Shown: positions 8,019-14,812 of the stretch, one piece after another
How the letters are laid out: each line of letters begins with the position of its first letter
Position numbering within the stretch: position 1 is the stretch's first letter
From: Candidatus Pristimantibacillus lignocellulolyticus
GTDB taxonomy: Bacteria; Bacillota; Bacilli; Paenibacillales; Paenibacillaceae
Reading direction: 5' to 3'
NCBI GenBank assembly: GCA_023639215.1
Contig: CP097899.1
Span: 2,109,001-2,173,000 of the forward strand
Length of the DNA: 64,000 nucleotides
Translations under genes and position numbers: made by a program
The notes under the pieces: generated by a model
Databases searched by the model: none
What the model was told of the DNA's origin: nothing
The model's input: only the letters and a program-made list of their open reading frames with translations

Positions 8019-8130
8019 AGAACTAATCGTAAGTGGAAAGAGGACCAAGACGATTGAAACAACGGTATATTCTCGCAGTTTGATACTAGCACAACAACAA
8101 TTAGTTCTTGGAGTGTCTTATTATTCTCGC
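8019..8130 (+). other. Leader region with a long-range inverted repeat and a 54-bp direct repeat
   Basis: AGAACTAAT (8019-8027) is complementary to ATTAGTTCT (8100-8108). TATTCTCGC occurs at 8068 and 8122, each followed within a few bases by TGATACTA, a spacing of 54. This fills the 255-base gap ahead of the YwaF-type gene. Whether it folds as RNA is not known; no terminator or known riboswitch consensus was seen. Confidence 0.4.
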
Positions 8131-8220
8131 TATATGATACTAATTAATTCAGAAATCATATACAATATTTACAAGGTGCATATAAAATAGTGTAAGGAAT
8201 AAGTGTATGAGAGGTGAATG

Positions 8221-8922
8221 ATGGAAAAGGGTTTTGAAGTATTTGATTATGTACATCTGAATTGGCTTATCGCTATCGTGATAATAAGTATATTAATTAC
8301 CTTCATTTATACTCGATGCTCACCATTACAAAGAGACTGGATGCGTAAAGGGATTGGCTATACACTGCTCATTGCAGAGATATGTAAAGTCATCGTAGTG
8401 TTAGCTACCGGGCGGAATCTATTATATTATCTCCCCATTCATTTATGCGGTCTTGCGATTTTTCTTGTTTTATTGCATGCATATCGCAAAAGCACAATGA
8501 TTGCTGAAATATTATTTAGCTTGACGATGCCCTCTGCTTTCATTGCACTCCTATTTCCTGGGTGGGCAAACGATCCTGTAATGAGCTTTCTTCACATCCA
8601 TTCCTTTGTCTATCACGCTTTAATACTAACGTATCCGATTATGTTATTAGCTACTGGTGAAATGAAACCTAGAATTCGTAGATTATGGAAAGTTATATTG
8701 TTCCTCATTATAACTATTCCACCTGTGTATCTCTTTAACAAGATTTACGAGACGAATTATATGTTTTTAAACTGGCCAATTGCTAACTCACCACTTATGA
8801 GTATTCAGCAATTTTTTGGAGAGAGTAGATATATATTGGGTCTTGTGGTTGTCTTGCTTGCCGTGTGGATTATTCAATATAGTCTATGGGGGCTATGGAT
8901 TGTAGCAAGAAAAGCAAAGTAA
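8221..8922 (+). CDS. TIGR02206/YwaF family integral membrane protein
   Basis: About 233 residues with six or seven hydrophobic segments, matching the YwaF family of uncharacterised Firmicute membrane proteins: LP-x-H-L-C-G-L at about residue 75 and W..DP....H.HSFVYHALI near residues 118-138 are the recurring signatures. No transport substrate or enzymatic role is established for the family. ATG 8221 is preferred to ATG 8218 because AGAGGTG ends only one base before the latter. The gene stands alone. Confidence 0.82.
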   Translation: MEKGFEVFDYVHLNWLIAIVIISILITFIYTRCSPLQRDWMRKGIGYTLLIAEICKVIVVLATGRNLLYYLPIHLCGLAIFLVLLHAYRKSTMIAEILFSLTMPSAFIALLFPGWANDPVMSFLHIHSFVYHALILTYPIMLLATGEMKPRIRRLWKVILFLIITIPPVYLFNKIYETNYMFLNWPIANSPLMSIQQFFGESRYILGLVVVLLAVWIIQYSLWGLWIVARKAK

Positions 8923-9108
8923 TAATGCATGTTGCCTAGTAGACTCTGGATTACTTGGTTTGTAATATGGGTTAAAGCTCTAATTTTTCATAAGAGTGGA
9001 GCGTAATTTCATAAAAATCAAAAAAACTTTGAAACGAGATTGCCGATTTCTACGTATTAATTGAGTACATCAACAATGATGTTGAAATTTCAAATATAGT
9101 TAAGGAGG

Positions 9109-9246
9109 ATGGGTAATGGGAAGGATACGCTTTACAACAACAGGCTAGCAAATATTAATGGGATATGTAACATACCGCATGATTTCGATATGAGCATTGA
9201 CTATTTGCTAGGAATACTTGCAATACCCATTACGTTTATTCCTTAA
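9109..9246 (+). pseudogene. Possible remnant of an XRE-type regulator
   Basis: A 45-codon frame ends with HDFDMSIDYLLGI, which resembles the end of the helix-turn-helix domain in XRE regulators (…F-x-V-S-x-D-Y-L-L-G). The upstream HTH core is missing and AAGGAGG (9102-9108) abuts the ATG directly, so it is unlikely to be translated as is. In another frame the same AAGGAGG is correctly spaced for a 10-codon peptide at 9116-9148. The rest of the gap 8923-9108 shows nothing I can name. Confidence 0.3.
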
Positions 9247-9302
9247 GTAACATATGTCATCTGCAATATGATCGAATGAAGCAAGTAGGATCATCATATT
9301 GT

Positions 9303-9342
9303 GGGAGGTGGAGTCTTACTATTATAGTAAGACGAAGAATTG
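9303..9342 (+). promoter_or_regulatory. Shine-Dalgarno separated from its TTG start by a hairpin
   Basis: GGGAGGTG (9303-9310) is the only good ribosome site for the gene starting at TTG 9340, but lies 29 bases upstream. Between them GTCTTACT (9313-9320) pairs with AGTAAGAC (9326-9333). Removing the 21-nt hairpin leaves 8 bases, the optimal spacing. An in-frame TAA at 9328 excludes an upstream start. Confidence 0.6.
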
Positions 9343-10668
9343 ACTCTAATTAACATTACTATATTTATTGTGCTTATTATATTTACTGCATTTTTTGTGG
9401 CAACTGAATTTGCCATTGTTAAGGTTAGACAGTCGAGAATTGATCAGTTAGTCGCTGAAGGTAAAAAAGGTGCGGTTTCTGCTAAACATGTCGTTTCGCA
9501 CTTGGATGAATATTTATCTGCCTGTCAATTAGGTATTACAGTTACAGCGTTAGGTATTGGTATGGTCGGAGAAAAGACCTTTGAATTTATATTACACCCT
9601 GCATTCGAAGCATTGGGGCTTTCAACGAACTTAATTCATGTATTTACTATCGGTACAGCATTTATGATGGCTACATTTTTACACGTAGTTGTTGGTGAAC
9701 TTGCTCCCAAGACAGTAGCTATTCAGAAGGCAGAAGCAGTAACTTTGCTATTTGCTAGACCAATTATGATTTTCTACAAAATATTGTTCCCGTTTATTTG
9801 GTTCTTGAACGGTTCTGCACGTGTCCTTGTCGGGATTTTTGGTTTGAAACCAGCAAGTGAACATGAGGTTTCTCATACACAAGAAGAAATTCGTATGTTA
9901 ATTGCTGAAAGTAATAAATCAGGTGAAATTAACAACAGCGAGATGAAATTTGTTAATAATGTATTTGAATTTGATGACACGTTAGCTCGTCAGATTATGA
10001 TCCCTCGAACTGAAATCGTTGGATTCAATGTGAATACGAAGCATGAAGATGTTCTGAAGCGAGTTTCTCAAGAAAAATATACACGTTATCCTGTATACGA
10101 CGGTGATCGTGATAATATTATCGGTTACTTCAATATTAAAGATCTACTTATTCAACGATTGAATAATCCAGCTATAGAATATAAATTAGCGCATTTTGTT
10201 AATCCAGTTATTAATGTCATTGAAGCTGCTCCTATTAAAGAAGTTCTGCAAAAAATGCAGAAGGAACGTATTCAAATGGCAATATTAGTGGATGAGTATG
10301 GCGGTACTTCTGGATTGATTACAATCGAAGATATTATTGAAGAATTGGTTGGGGAAATTAGAGATGAATTTGATGGTGATGAGATTTCTCATATACGTAA
10401 AGTAGATGAAGGTCACTATATTATAGATGCAAAAGTGCAACTTCATGAAGTTGGGGAATTACTAGAAATATCGTTAGAGAATGAAAACGTAGATACACTA
10501 GGCGGCTGGATTTATACCCAAAATGCTGATCTAGAGAAGGATATGATCATTACTCATGGAGGTTATCATTTCTCTATTAAACAGAAGCGAGGTCTCGTTC
10601 TGCAGTTTATTGAGGTGAAGAAGCAGTCAGCGTCAGAAGTAATTGAAGATTTAGTTGTGCAGAAGTAA
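9340..10668 (+). CDS. CorC/HlyC (CNNM-CBS) family membrane protein, putative divalent-cation transporter
   Basis: 442 residues in the order DUF21/CNNM transmembrane domain (about 1-190, with FFVATEFAIVKVRQSRI at the N-terminus), two CBS domains (about 210-335; IMIPRTEIVGFNV opens the first and ILVDEYGGTSGLITIEDIIEE closes the second) and a C-terminal CorC_HlyC domain (about 350-430). The family is linked to magnesium or cobalt homeostasis although often labelled hemolysin. The start is TTG 9340: the frame is closed upstream, and the hydrophobic N-terminus fits the family. The start region contains a hairpin between Shine-Dalgarno and start codon. It is followed by a terminator. Confidence 0.9.
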   Translation: MTLINITIFIVLIIFTAFFVATEFAIVKVRQSRIDQLVAEGKKGAVSAKHVVSHLDEYLSACQLGITVTALGIGMVGEKTFEFILHPAFEALGLSTNLIHVFTIGTAFMMATFLHVVVGELAPKTVAIQKAEAVTLLFARPIMIFYKILFPFIWFLNGSARVLVGIFGLKPASEHEVSHTQEEIRMLIAESNKSGEINNSEMKFVNNVFEFDDTLARQIMIPRTEIVGFNVNTKHEDVLKRVSQEKYTRYPVYDGDRDNIIGYFNIKDLLIQRLNNPAIEYKLAHFVNPVINVIEAAPIKEVLQKMQKERIQMAILVDEYGGTSGLITIEDIIEELVGEIRDEFDGDEISHIRKVDEGHYIIDAKVQLHEVGELLEISLENENVDTLGGWIYTQNADLEKDMIITHGGYHFSIKQKRGLVLQFIEVKKQSASEVIEDLVVQK

Positions 10669-10761
10669 TATGAAATTACTCCAATCATGTTGATATTTAT
10701 TGTCATTAACCATTGCGAGTATGCACTTTATCAATGAACTAAATAACATGAAGTAAACATT

Positions 10762-10804
10762 AAGGATTGAGTTCTGTCTTGTACAGAGCACAATCCTTTT
10801 TGTA
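10762..10804 (+). terminator. Intrinsic terminator after the CorC/HlyC-type gene
   Basis: AAGGATTG (10762-10769) pairs with CAATCCTT (10791-10798), reinforced by an inner TCTGT/ACAGA stem, and followed by T residues. It lies about 95 bases after the stop codon. Confidence 0.7.
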
Positions 10805-10905
10805 TTAAGTTTCTTTTATTGATATTTAAGAAAAGAGTCGATTATAATTGATAGTAATAATAACCATATTTGGTATATAAAATGGTTAGGTAGAGGTTGG
10901 TGACC

Positions 10906-11028
10906 ATGAAAAAATGGGTTAATTCAGGGATCACTTTTTTGATTGGTGCAGTCATCGTCATATTCATTGCAGTAAATCTAATGGGTGTATTGTTCTTTGG
11001 TTTATTATGGTTAGATGATATTTTCTGA
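10906..11028 (+). CDS. Small single-span membrane protein, 40 residues
   Basis: ATG 10906 follows GAGG (10893-10896) at 9 bases and opens a 40-codon frame ending in TGA. The product starts MKKWVNSGITFLIG and contains one long hydrophobic segment (about residues 8-35) ending in WLDDIF. The positive-inside start and clear ribosome site support translation. No family recognised. It lies 44 bases upstream of a lipoprotein gene and may be cotranscribed. Confidence 0.6.
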   Translation: MKKWVNSGITFLIGAVIVIFIAVNLMGVLFFGLLWLDDIF

Positions 11029-11072
11029 ATGAATGTATTCCTATTATTGCTGGTGTAGAACGGAGAGTTAAG

Positions 11073-11561
11073 ATGAAGTTAAGTCGCTATGTAGTGGGAA
11101 CACTGCTATGTTTCATTCTGACATCTTGTAGTACACAATCATCAACTAATAATACATTTGTTGCAAGTATATATAACGTTAATCTGGATGACTCCTTACA
11201 AACATTGAAAGAGATTGTTGATCAATCAGATTACATCGTAATTGGAGAAATTATAGGTTCATTGATGAATGAAGAAACTATTGATCAAGTTTCAATTAAA
11301 GTACTTGATCAATATAAAGGAATGGAAGATAAAGTAGGTCAAGTGATGAACATTCATTCAACAAAAGTGTTATCACATGAAGGAATGGCGTATCTTCTAT
11401 TTATTAGCGAAAATAAACTAAACGATAATGGAAATATACGATATGAATCTCATGCTCATCCTAATCCGATATTGAATAATAGATTCATTGACGGTCCCTT
11501 TAATAATATGTCATTCAAGGATATTAGAAGAGATGTTATTTGCTGTGTGGAGAGTGTATAA
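11073..11561 (+). CDS. Predicted lipoprotein of unknown function
   Basis: 162 residues with a lipoprotein signal peptide: basic start MKLSR, hydrophobic core, and lipobox LTSC with the lipidated cysteine at residue 19. The mature part has an IVDQSDYIVIGEIIGS stretch followed by a beta-rich segment, reminiscent of proteins that start with a secreted V-x-x-S-D-x-I-V-x-G-x-V domain, but I do not recognise a named family. The C-terminus contains adjacent cysteines (VICCVESV). The start has GGAGAG upstream. Confidence 0.7.
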   Translation: MKLSRYVVGTLLCFILTSCSTQSSTNNTFVASIYNVNLDDSLQTLKEIVDQSDYIVIGEIIGSLMNEETIDQVSIKVLDQYKGMEDKVGQVMNIHSTKVLSHEGMAYLLFISENKLNDNGNIRYESHAHPNPILNNRFIDGPFNNMSFKDIRRDVICCVESV

Positions 11562-11629
11562 TTGCATAATGTTTAGGTGAAATTAATGTTGGATTGCAAA
11601 GCTCTGCCTGCATAGAGATGGAGATTATT

Positions 11630-12145
11630 ATGAATATAAGAACTGAGAATAAGAAGGATTTTAAAGAAGTCTATCACTTAAATTATTTAGCATTTGAACA
11701 TAGAGAAGATGAATCAAAATTAGTTGAAAGAATTAGAAATTCTGATGAATTTGTTTCTGATCTTTCCATGGTGGCTGAAGTAGATAATGAAATCGTTGGT
11801 CATATTTTGTTAAGTAAGGCAGTAGTAGAAGATCAAGATCAACAAACCGTAGTTATTGCCCTAGCACCAATAGCAGTTAAGCCAGGTCACCAAGGGCAAG
11901 GGATCGGTAGAATGTTAATTGAAGAAGGAACAAGACGTTGTAGAGAGTTAGGTTATGGTCTTATTTTGTTGATCGGACATCCTACATACTACACAAAATT
12001 TGGATTCCAACCAGCCAGACAATTTGGACTAGAATTGAAACAATTCGAAGTGCCTGATGAAGTATTTATGGTATATGAAGTGTTGGATGGACAACTACAA
12101 TTGACAAAAGGTGAATTGAAATACTCAGCAGCATTCTTTGGTTAA
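11630..12145 (+). CDS. GNAT N-acetyltransferase, YhbS-like
   Basis: 171 residues forming one GNAT domain. The acetyl-CoA-binding motif A is AVKPGHQGQGIGRMLIEEG (about residues 82-100, with Q-G-Q-G-I-G), followed by GYGLILLIGHPTYYTKFGFQPA, the typical YhbS-type strand-loop with G-x-P-x-Y-Y-x-x-F-G-F. The substrate is unknown. I chose ATG 11630, with AGATGGAG upstream, over the frame opening at 11594, because the family starts with the N-I-R-x-E strand. Monocistronic, ending before a terminator. Confidence 0.88.
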   Translation: MNIRTENKKDFKEVYHLNYLAFEHREDESKLVERIRNSDEFVSDLSMVAEVDNEIVGHILLSKAVVEDQDQQTVVIALAPIAVKPGHQGQGIGRMLIEEGTRRCRELGYGLILLIGHPTYYTKFGFQPARQFGLELKQFEVPDEVFMVYEVLDGQLQLTKGELKYSAAFFG

Positions 12146-12209
12146 ATTGAAGAGAGGATTAATATGACCAGCTCGTGAGTTCATATCATTTGATGATCAT
12201 TTTATAGAG

Positions 12210-12240
12210 GTGGAATCGACAATGCGATTCCACTTTTTTT
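12210..12240 (+). terminator. Intrinsic terminator after the acetyltransferase gene
   Basis: GTGGAATCG (12210-12218) pairs with CGATTCCAC (12225-12233) around a 6-nt loop, followed by seven T. Clean rho-independent form. Confidence 0.88.
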
Positions 12241-12337
12241 GTTTTAGAAACTAGTTATGTCCCAGTCTCTTTTTATATGCAATTCTAAACATTTCACTAG
12301 TTGTTTTATTTGATTTTTGACATGCTGCAATAAGTAT

Positions 12338-12393
12338 TTGCCAGCATTCATATAATACATTATAATATAACCAACGGTTAGTAACCATTGGTT
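12338..12393 (+). promoter_or_regulatory. Promoter and palindromic operator of the TetR/metallo-hydrolase operon
   Basis: TTGCCA (12338-12343), 17-base spacer and TATAAT (12361-12366) make a near-consensus promoter. Three bases later AACCAACGGTTA-G-TAACCATTGGTT (12369-12393) is a 25-bp inverted repeat with 11 of 12 positions paired, placed over the transcription start. Its size and position fit autorepression by the TetR protein encoded directly downstream. Confidence 0.75.
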
Positions 12394-12411
12394 ATAAGGG
12401 GCGATATAATA

Positions 12412-13020
12412 TTGGAATCATCATTACAAGCAAGAGAACGCATATTAATTGCTGCGCAAAAGCTATTTGCTACAAAAGGATATGAGCAAGTAACAGTGCG
12501 TGAGATCGCAAAGGAAGCAAATTGCTCACATACAAGTATCTATCTCTACTATCAAGATAAGAGGGAGCTACTTGCGCAATTAGCGGAAGAACCGCTAACG
12601 AAGCTAATACAACAGTTTGAGTTTATTCTTTCTGGCGAAGACGATCTAGCTAGGCAAAAACTTGTTGAAATTGCAATAGTATATGTCAAGTTTGGCATGT
12701 TGCATCGTAATTTGTACCAGACCTTCATGACAATTGAGGCAGGGCGTGTAGATGAGCCAGGTTCAGATTGGAAGCTTAGTATGCTACGCCAGCGAATTTT
12801 TGCGCTATTACAGACTTCAGTTAGCTCGCTCTTTATTCAACCTGAGGAAGCACAAATATTAGCGTTTAGTAGAATCTTATTTTATCAATTACACGGTACC
12901 ATTACGACATACGCTAACTCTGTAGAAGATATAGAGCTAATTGAAGAAAGGGTACTGCCACTTGTTGAGATGAGTGTTACTTATTTAATGAATGGAGTGA
13001 GTATATATGAAGATAAGTAA
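12412..13020 (+). CDS. TetR/AcrR family transcriptional regulator
   Basis: About 202 residues. The N-terminal helix-turn-helix is canonical: ARERILIAAQKLFATKGYE, then VREIAKEANCSHTSIYLYYQDKRELL. The C-terminal ligand domain is helical and not diagnostic; it resembles the WHG-type C-terminal domain group only loosely. TTG 12412 is preferred, 10 bases after AAGGGG (12396-12401); the TTG at 12388 would lie inside the operator and lacks a ribosome site. The gene overlaps the metallo-hydrolase by 14 bases, so the pair is one operon under the palindrome at 12369-12393. Confidence 0.9.
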   Translation: MESSLQARERILIAAQKLFATKGYEQVTVREIAKEANCSHTSIYLYYQDKRELLAQLAEEPLTKLIQQFEFILSGEDDLARQKLVEIAIVYVKFGMLHRNLYQTFMTIEAGRVDEPGSDWKLSMLRQRIFALLQTSVSSLFIQPEEAQILAFSRILFYQLHGTITTYANSVEDIELIEERVLPLVEMSVTYLMNGVSIYEDK

Positions 13021-13675
13021 AATATCACCCCATATTTACAAGTTAGAAAAATGGTTAGTTATTAAAATAAGTATATGGTTAGTGGTAAGTGAAGAAGGGG
13101 TATATATTGTAGATACGGGCATTGCTTCAATGAGTAAAGCAATTTTAACAGAAGCAAGAAAGTTAGGTAAGATTAAAGCGATCTTGCTGACTCATGGACA
13201 TTCTGATCATACCGGTGGTATTCACAATATTTTGAAGGAAGAGAAGATTCCCGTCTATGTTCATCAGGACGAGATCAAATATATGGAAGGGAAAGAACCT
13301 TTTCCAAGGAGAAAGAAACCAGAAGTTCTTGTCCCTCCGCAACTAGTACAGCCATTAGAGGAGAAGGACGGCCAGTTATTGCCTTTCGGTGATTTTATTC
13401 CTTATCATACGCCAGGGCATTCTCCGGGGCATGTTGTTTATTATCATGTTAAAGACAAGGTGCTTATTGCTGGAGATCTATTCACTTCCAAGCGAGGAGA
13501 GCTGGCAAAACCGATGGCCATGTTTACTGCAGATATGACAGAAGCGGTCAAGAGTAGTAGAATTATCGCGCAGTTAAAGCCGCAACTTGTGACAATTTGT
13601 CATAGTAATGATGTAAGTAATGCGGCATTGCAACTAGATTCATATATAGGTAAATATTCTAAAAAGTACACATAA
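13007..13675 (+). CDS. Metallo-beta-lactamase fold hydrolase
   Basis: 222 residues. The dinuclear metal site is visible: H63-x-H65-x-D67-H68 in LTHGHSDHTGG, then HTPGHSPGHVVYY and AGDLF further on, and a late ICHSN histidine. This fits a glyoxalase II/lactonase-like MBL enzyme of unknown substrate. There is no signal peptide, so it acts in the cytoplasm. It overlaps the TetR gene (GGAGTG ribosome site inside that gene), which suggests that the regulator senses the hydrolase substrate. A drug-inactivating role is not indicated. Confidence 0.88.
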   Translation: MKISKISPHIYKLEKWLVIKISIWLVVSEEGVYIVDTGIASMSKAILTEARKLGKIKAILLTHGHSDHTGGIHNILKEEKIPVYVHQDEIKYMEGKEPFPRRKKPEVLVPPQLVQPLEEKDGQLLPFGDFIPYHTPGHSPGHVVYYHVKDKVLIAGDLFTSKRGELAKPMAMFTADMTEAVKSSRIIAQLKPQLVTICHSNDVSNAALQLDSYIGKYSKKYT

Positions 13676-13761
13676 GCATCAGTTGATTTCTCAGTAATAG
13701 TCTTATGATCGAGTAAATAGTATGCTTGGAAATTAACGATGTATATATATTTTCTTTTAAG

Positions 13762-13794
13762 CTAGACCTGCACTTATTGGGGTCTAGTTTTTTT
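13762..13794 (+). terminator. Intrinsic terminator of the TetR/MBL operon
   Basis: CTAGACC (13762-13768) pairs with GGTCTAG (13781-13787), followed by seven T. It is the first element in the 372-base gap before the ABC exporter. Confidence 0.82.
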
Positions 13795-13929
13795 GCTATC
13801 TGAGTCTAGATGTCCGCTACATTCAAAATAGTTGCAGTTTTATCTAATTAGTATATCGTAGGTCCGTTCAATTTTTATTATGATCTGGTTTAGGTTTCTA
13901 AATCCTTTTTGAAAAAACATGAAACCAAG

Positions 13930-13958
13930 TTGCTTTAAACTGGGTATTATTGTAACAT
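13930..13958 (+). promoter_or_regulatory. Candidate promoter of the MacB/FtsX-type exporter operon
   Basis: TTGCTT (13930-13935), 17-base spacer, TAACAT (13953-13958). It is the best sigma-A-like match in the gap 13795-14047, 90 bases ahead of the start codon. Nothing else recognisable in this gap. Confidence 0.35.
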
Positions 13959-14047
13959 ATCTAATAATTTACCAAAACTATCCATAAATTGTTGCACTAG
14001 GTAAATTACTAGAATCAAAAAAAAGAGATAGATAGGGGAGATGAAAC

Positions 14048-14812
14048 ATGTCAGCAATTGAACATACTTTAACGGTTAACAATGTCACTAAAAGCTTTGG
14101 GGTAGGTACAGGACAAGTGAAAGCTTTACAAGGAGTTTCTTTAACGCTCCATAAGGGAGAATTCGTAGCTGTAATGGGTACTAGTGGTTCTGGGAAAAGC
14201 ACACTATTAAACATTATTGCAGGGCTTGAGAAGCCTAATGAAGGAGAAGTTGCATTACATGGTATTGTTCATAAAGATATGTTCACCGAACCTGCTGCAA
14301 CACAATTCCGTCGTGAAAATATTGGATTTATTTTTCAATCTTTCAATTTATTATACAATATTTCAGTAGAAGAAAATATTGCATTGCCATTATTGCTAGA
14401 TGGTACTTCGAAAGAAATTATGGCAGTAAAGGTAGCAGCTATGCTAGAGAGAGTAGGGTTAACCACTTGGGCGAAGCAACGACCATTCCAACTTTCTGGC
14501 GGACAACAACAACGTGTAGCCATTGCTAGAGCATTGATTAGTGAGCCACCAATTCTACTAGCCGATGAACCTACAGGTAATCTTGATGTGAACACGTCTA
14601 AAGATATTATGCGTGTATTAGTAGAAATGAAGGAACAACTAGAACAGAGTATATTATTAGTGACGCATGACCCCTATATCGCTAGCTATGCTGATCGTGT
14701 CTTATTCTTTCATGATGGACATATTGTGGAACAATTTAGCTGTCAACATGATGACACGGATATCGGGCAATTACTTGCTATCTTCCAGAAGGTAATGGGT
14801 GTACGCCTATGA
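14048..14812 (+). CDS. ABC transporter ATP-binding protein, MacB/LolD-type
   Basis: 254-residue ATPase with all motifs: Walker A GTSGSGKST (about residues 44-52), Q-loop in FIFQSFNLL, signature LSGGQQQRVAIARAL, Walker B ILLADEPTGNLD and the H-loop in LLVTHD. The sequence around the Q-loop and DEPTGNLD is typical of ATPases that work with FtsX-type permeases (MacB, LolD, BceA, FtsE relatives). The stop overlaps the permease start as ATGA. AGGGGAG lies 7 bases upstream of the ATG. No two-component system is adjacent, so antibiotic-sensing Bce function is not supported by context. Confidence 0.93.
   Translation: MSAIEHTLTVNNVTKSFGVGTGQVKALQGVSLTLHKGEFVAVMGTSGSGKSTLLNIIAGLEKPNEGEVALHGIVHKDMFTEPAATQFRRENIGFIFQSFNLLYNISVEENIALPLLLDGTSKEIMAVKVAAMLERVGLTTWAKQRPFQLSGGQQQRVAIARALISEPPILLADEPTGNLDVNTSKDIMRVLVEMKEQLEQSILLVTHDPYIASYADRVLFFHDGHIVEQFSCQHDDTDIGQLLAIFQKVMGVRL

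Noticed and set aside
8923..9339. M-box or other metal riboswitch ahead of the CorC/HlyC-type gene
   Set aside because: I looked for the conserved M-box and yybP-ykoY core sequences and did not find them; only a simple hairpin near the start codon is supported.
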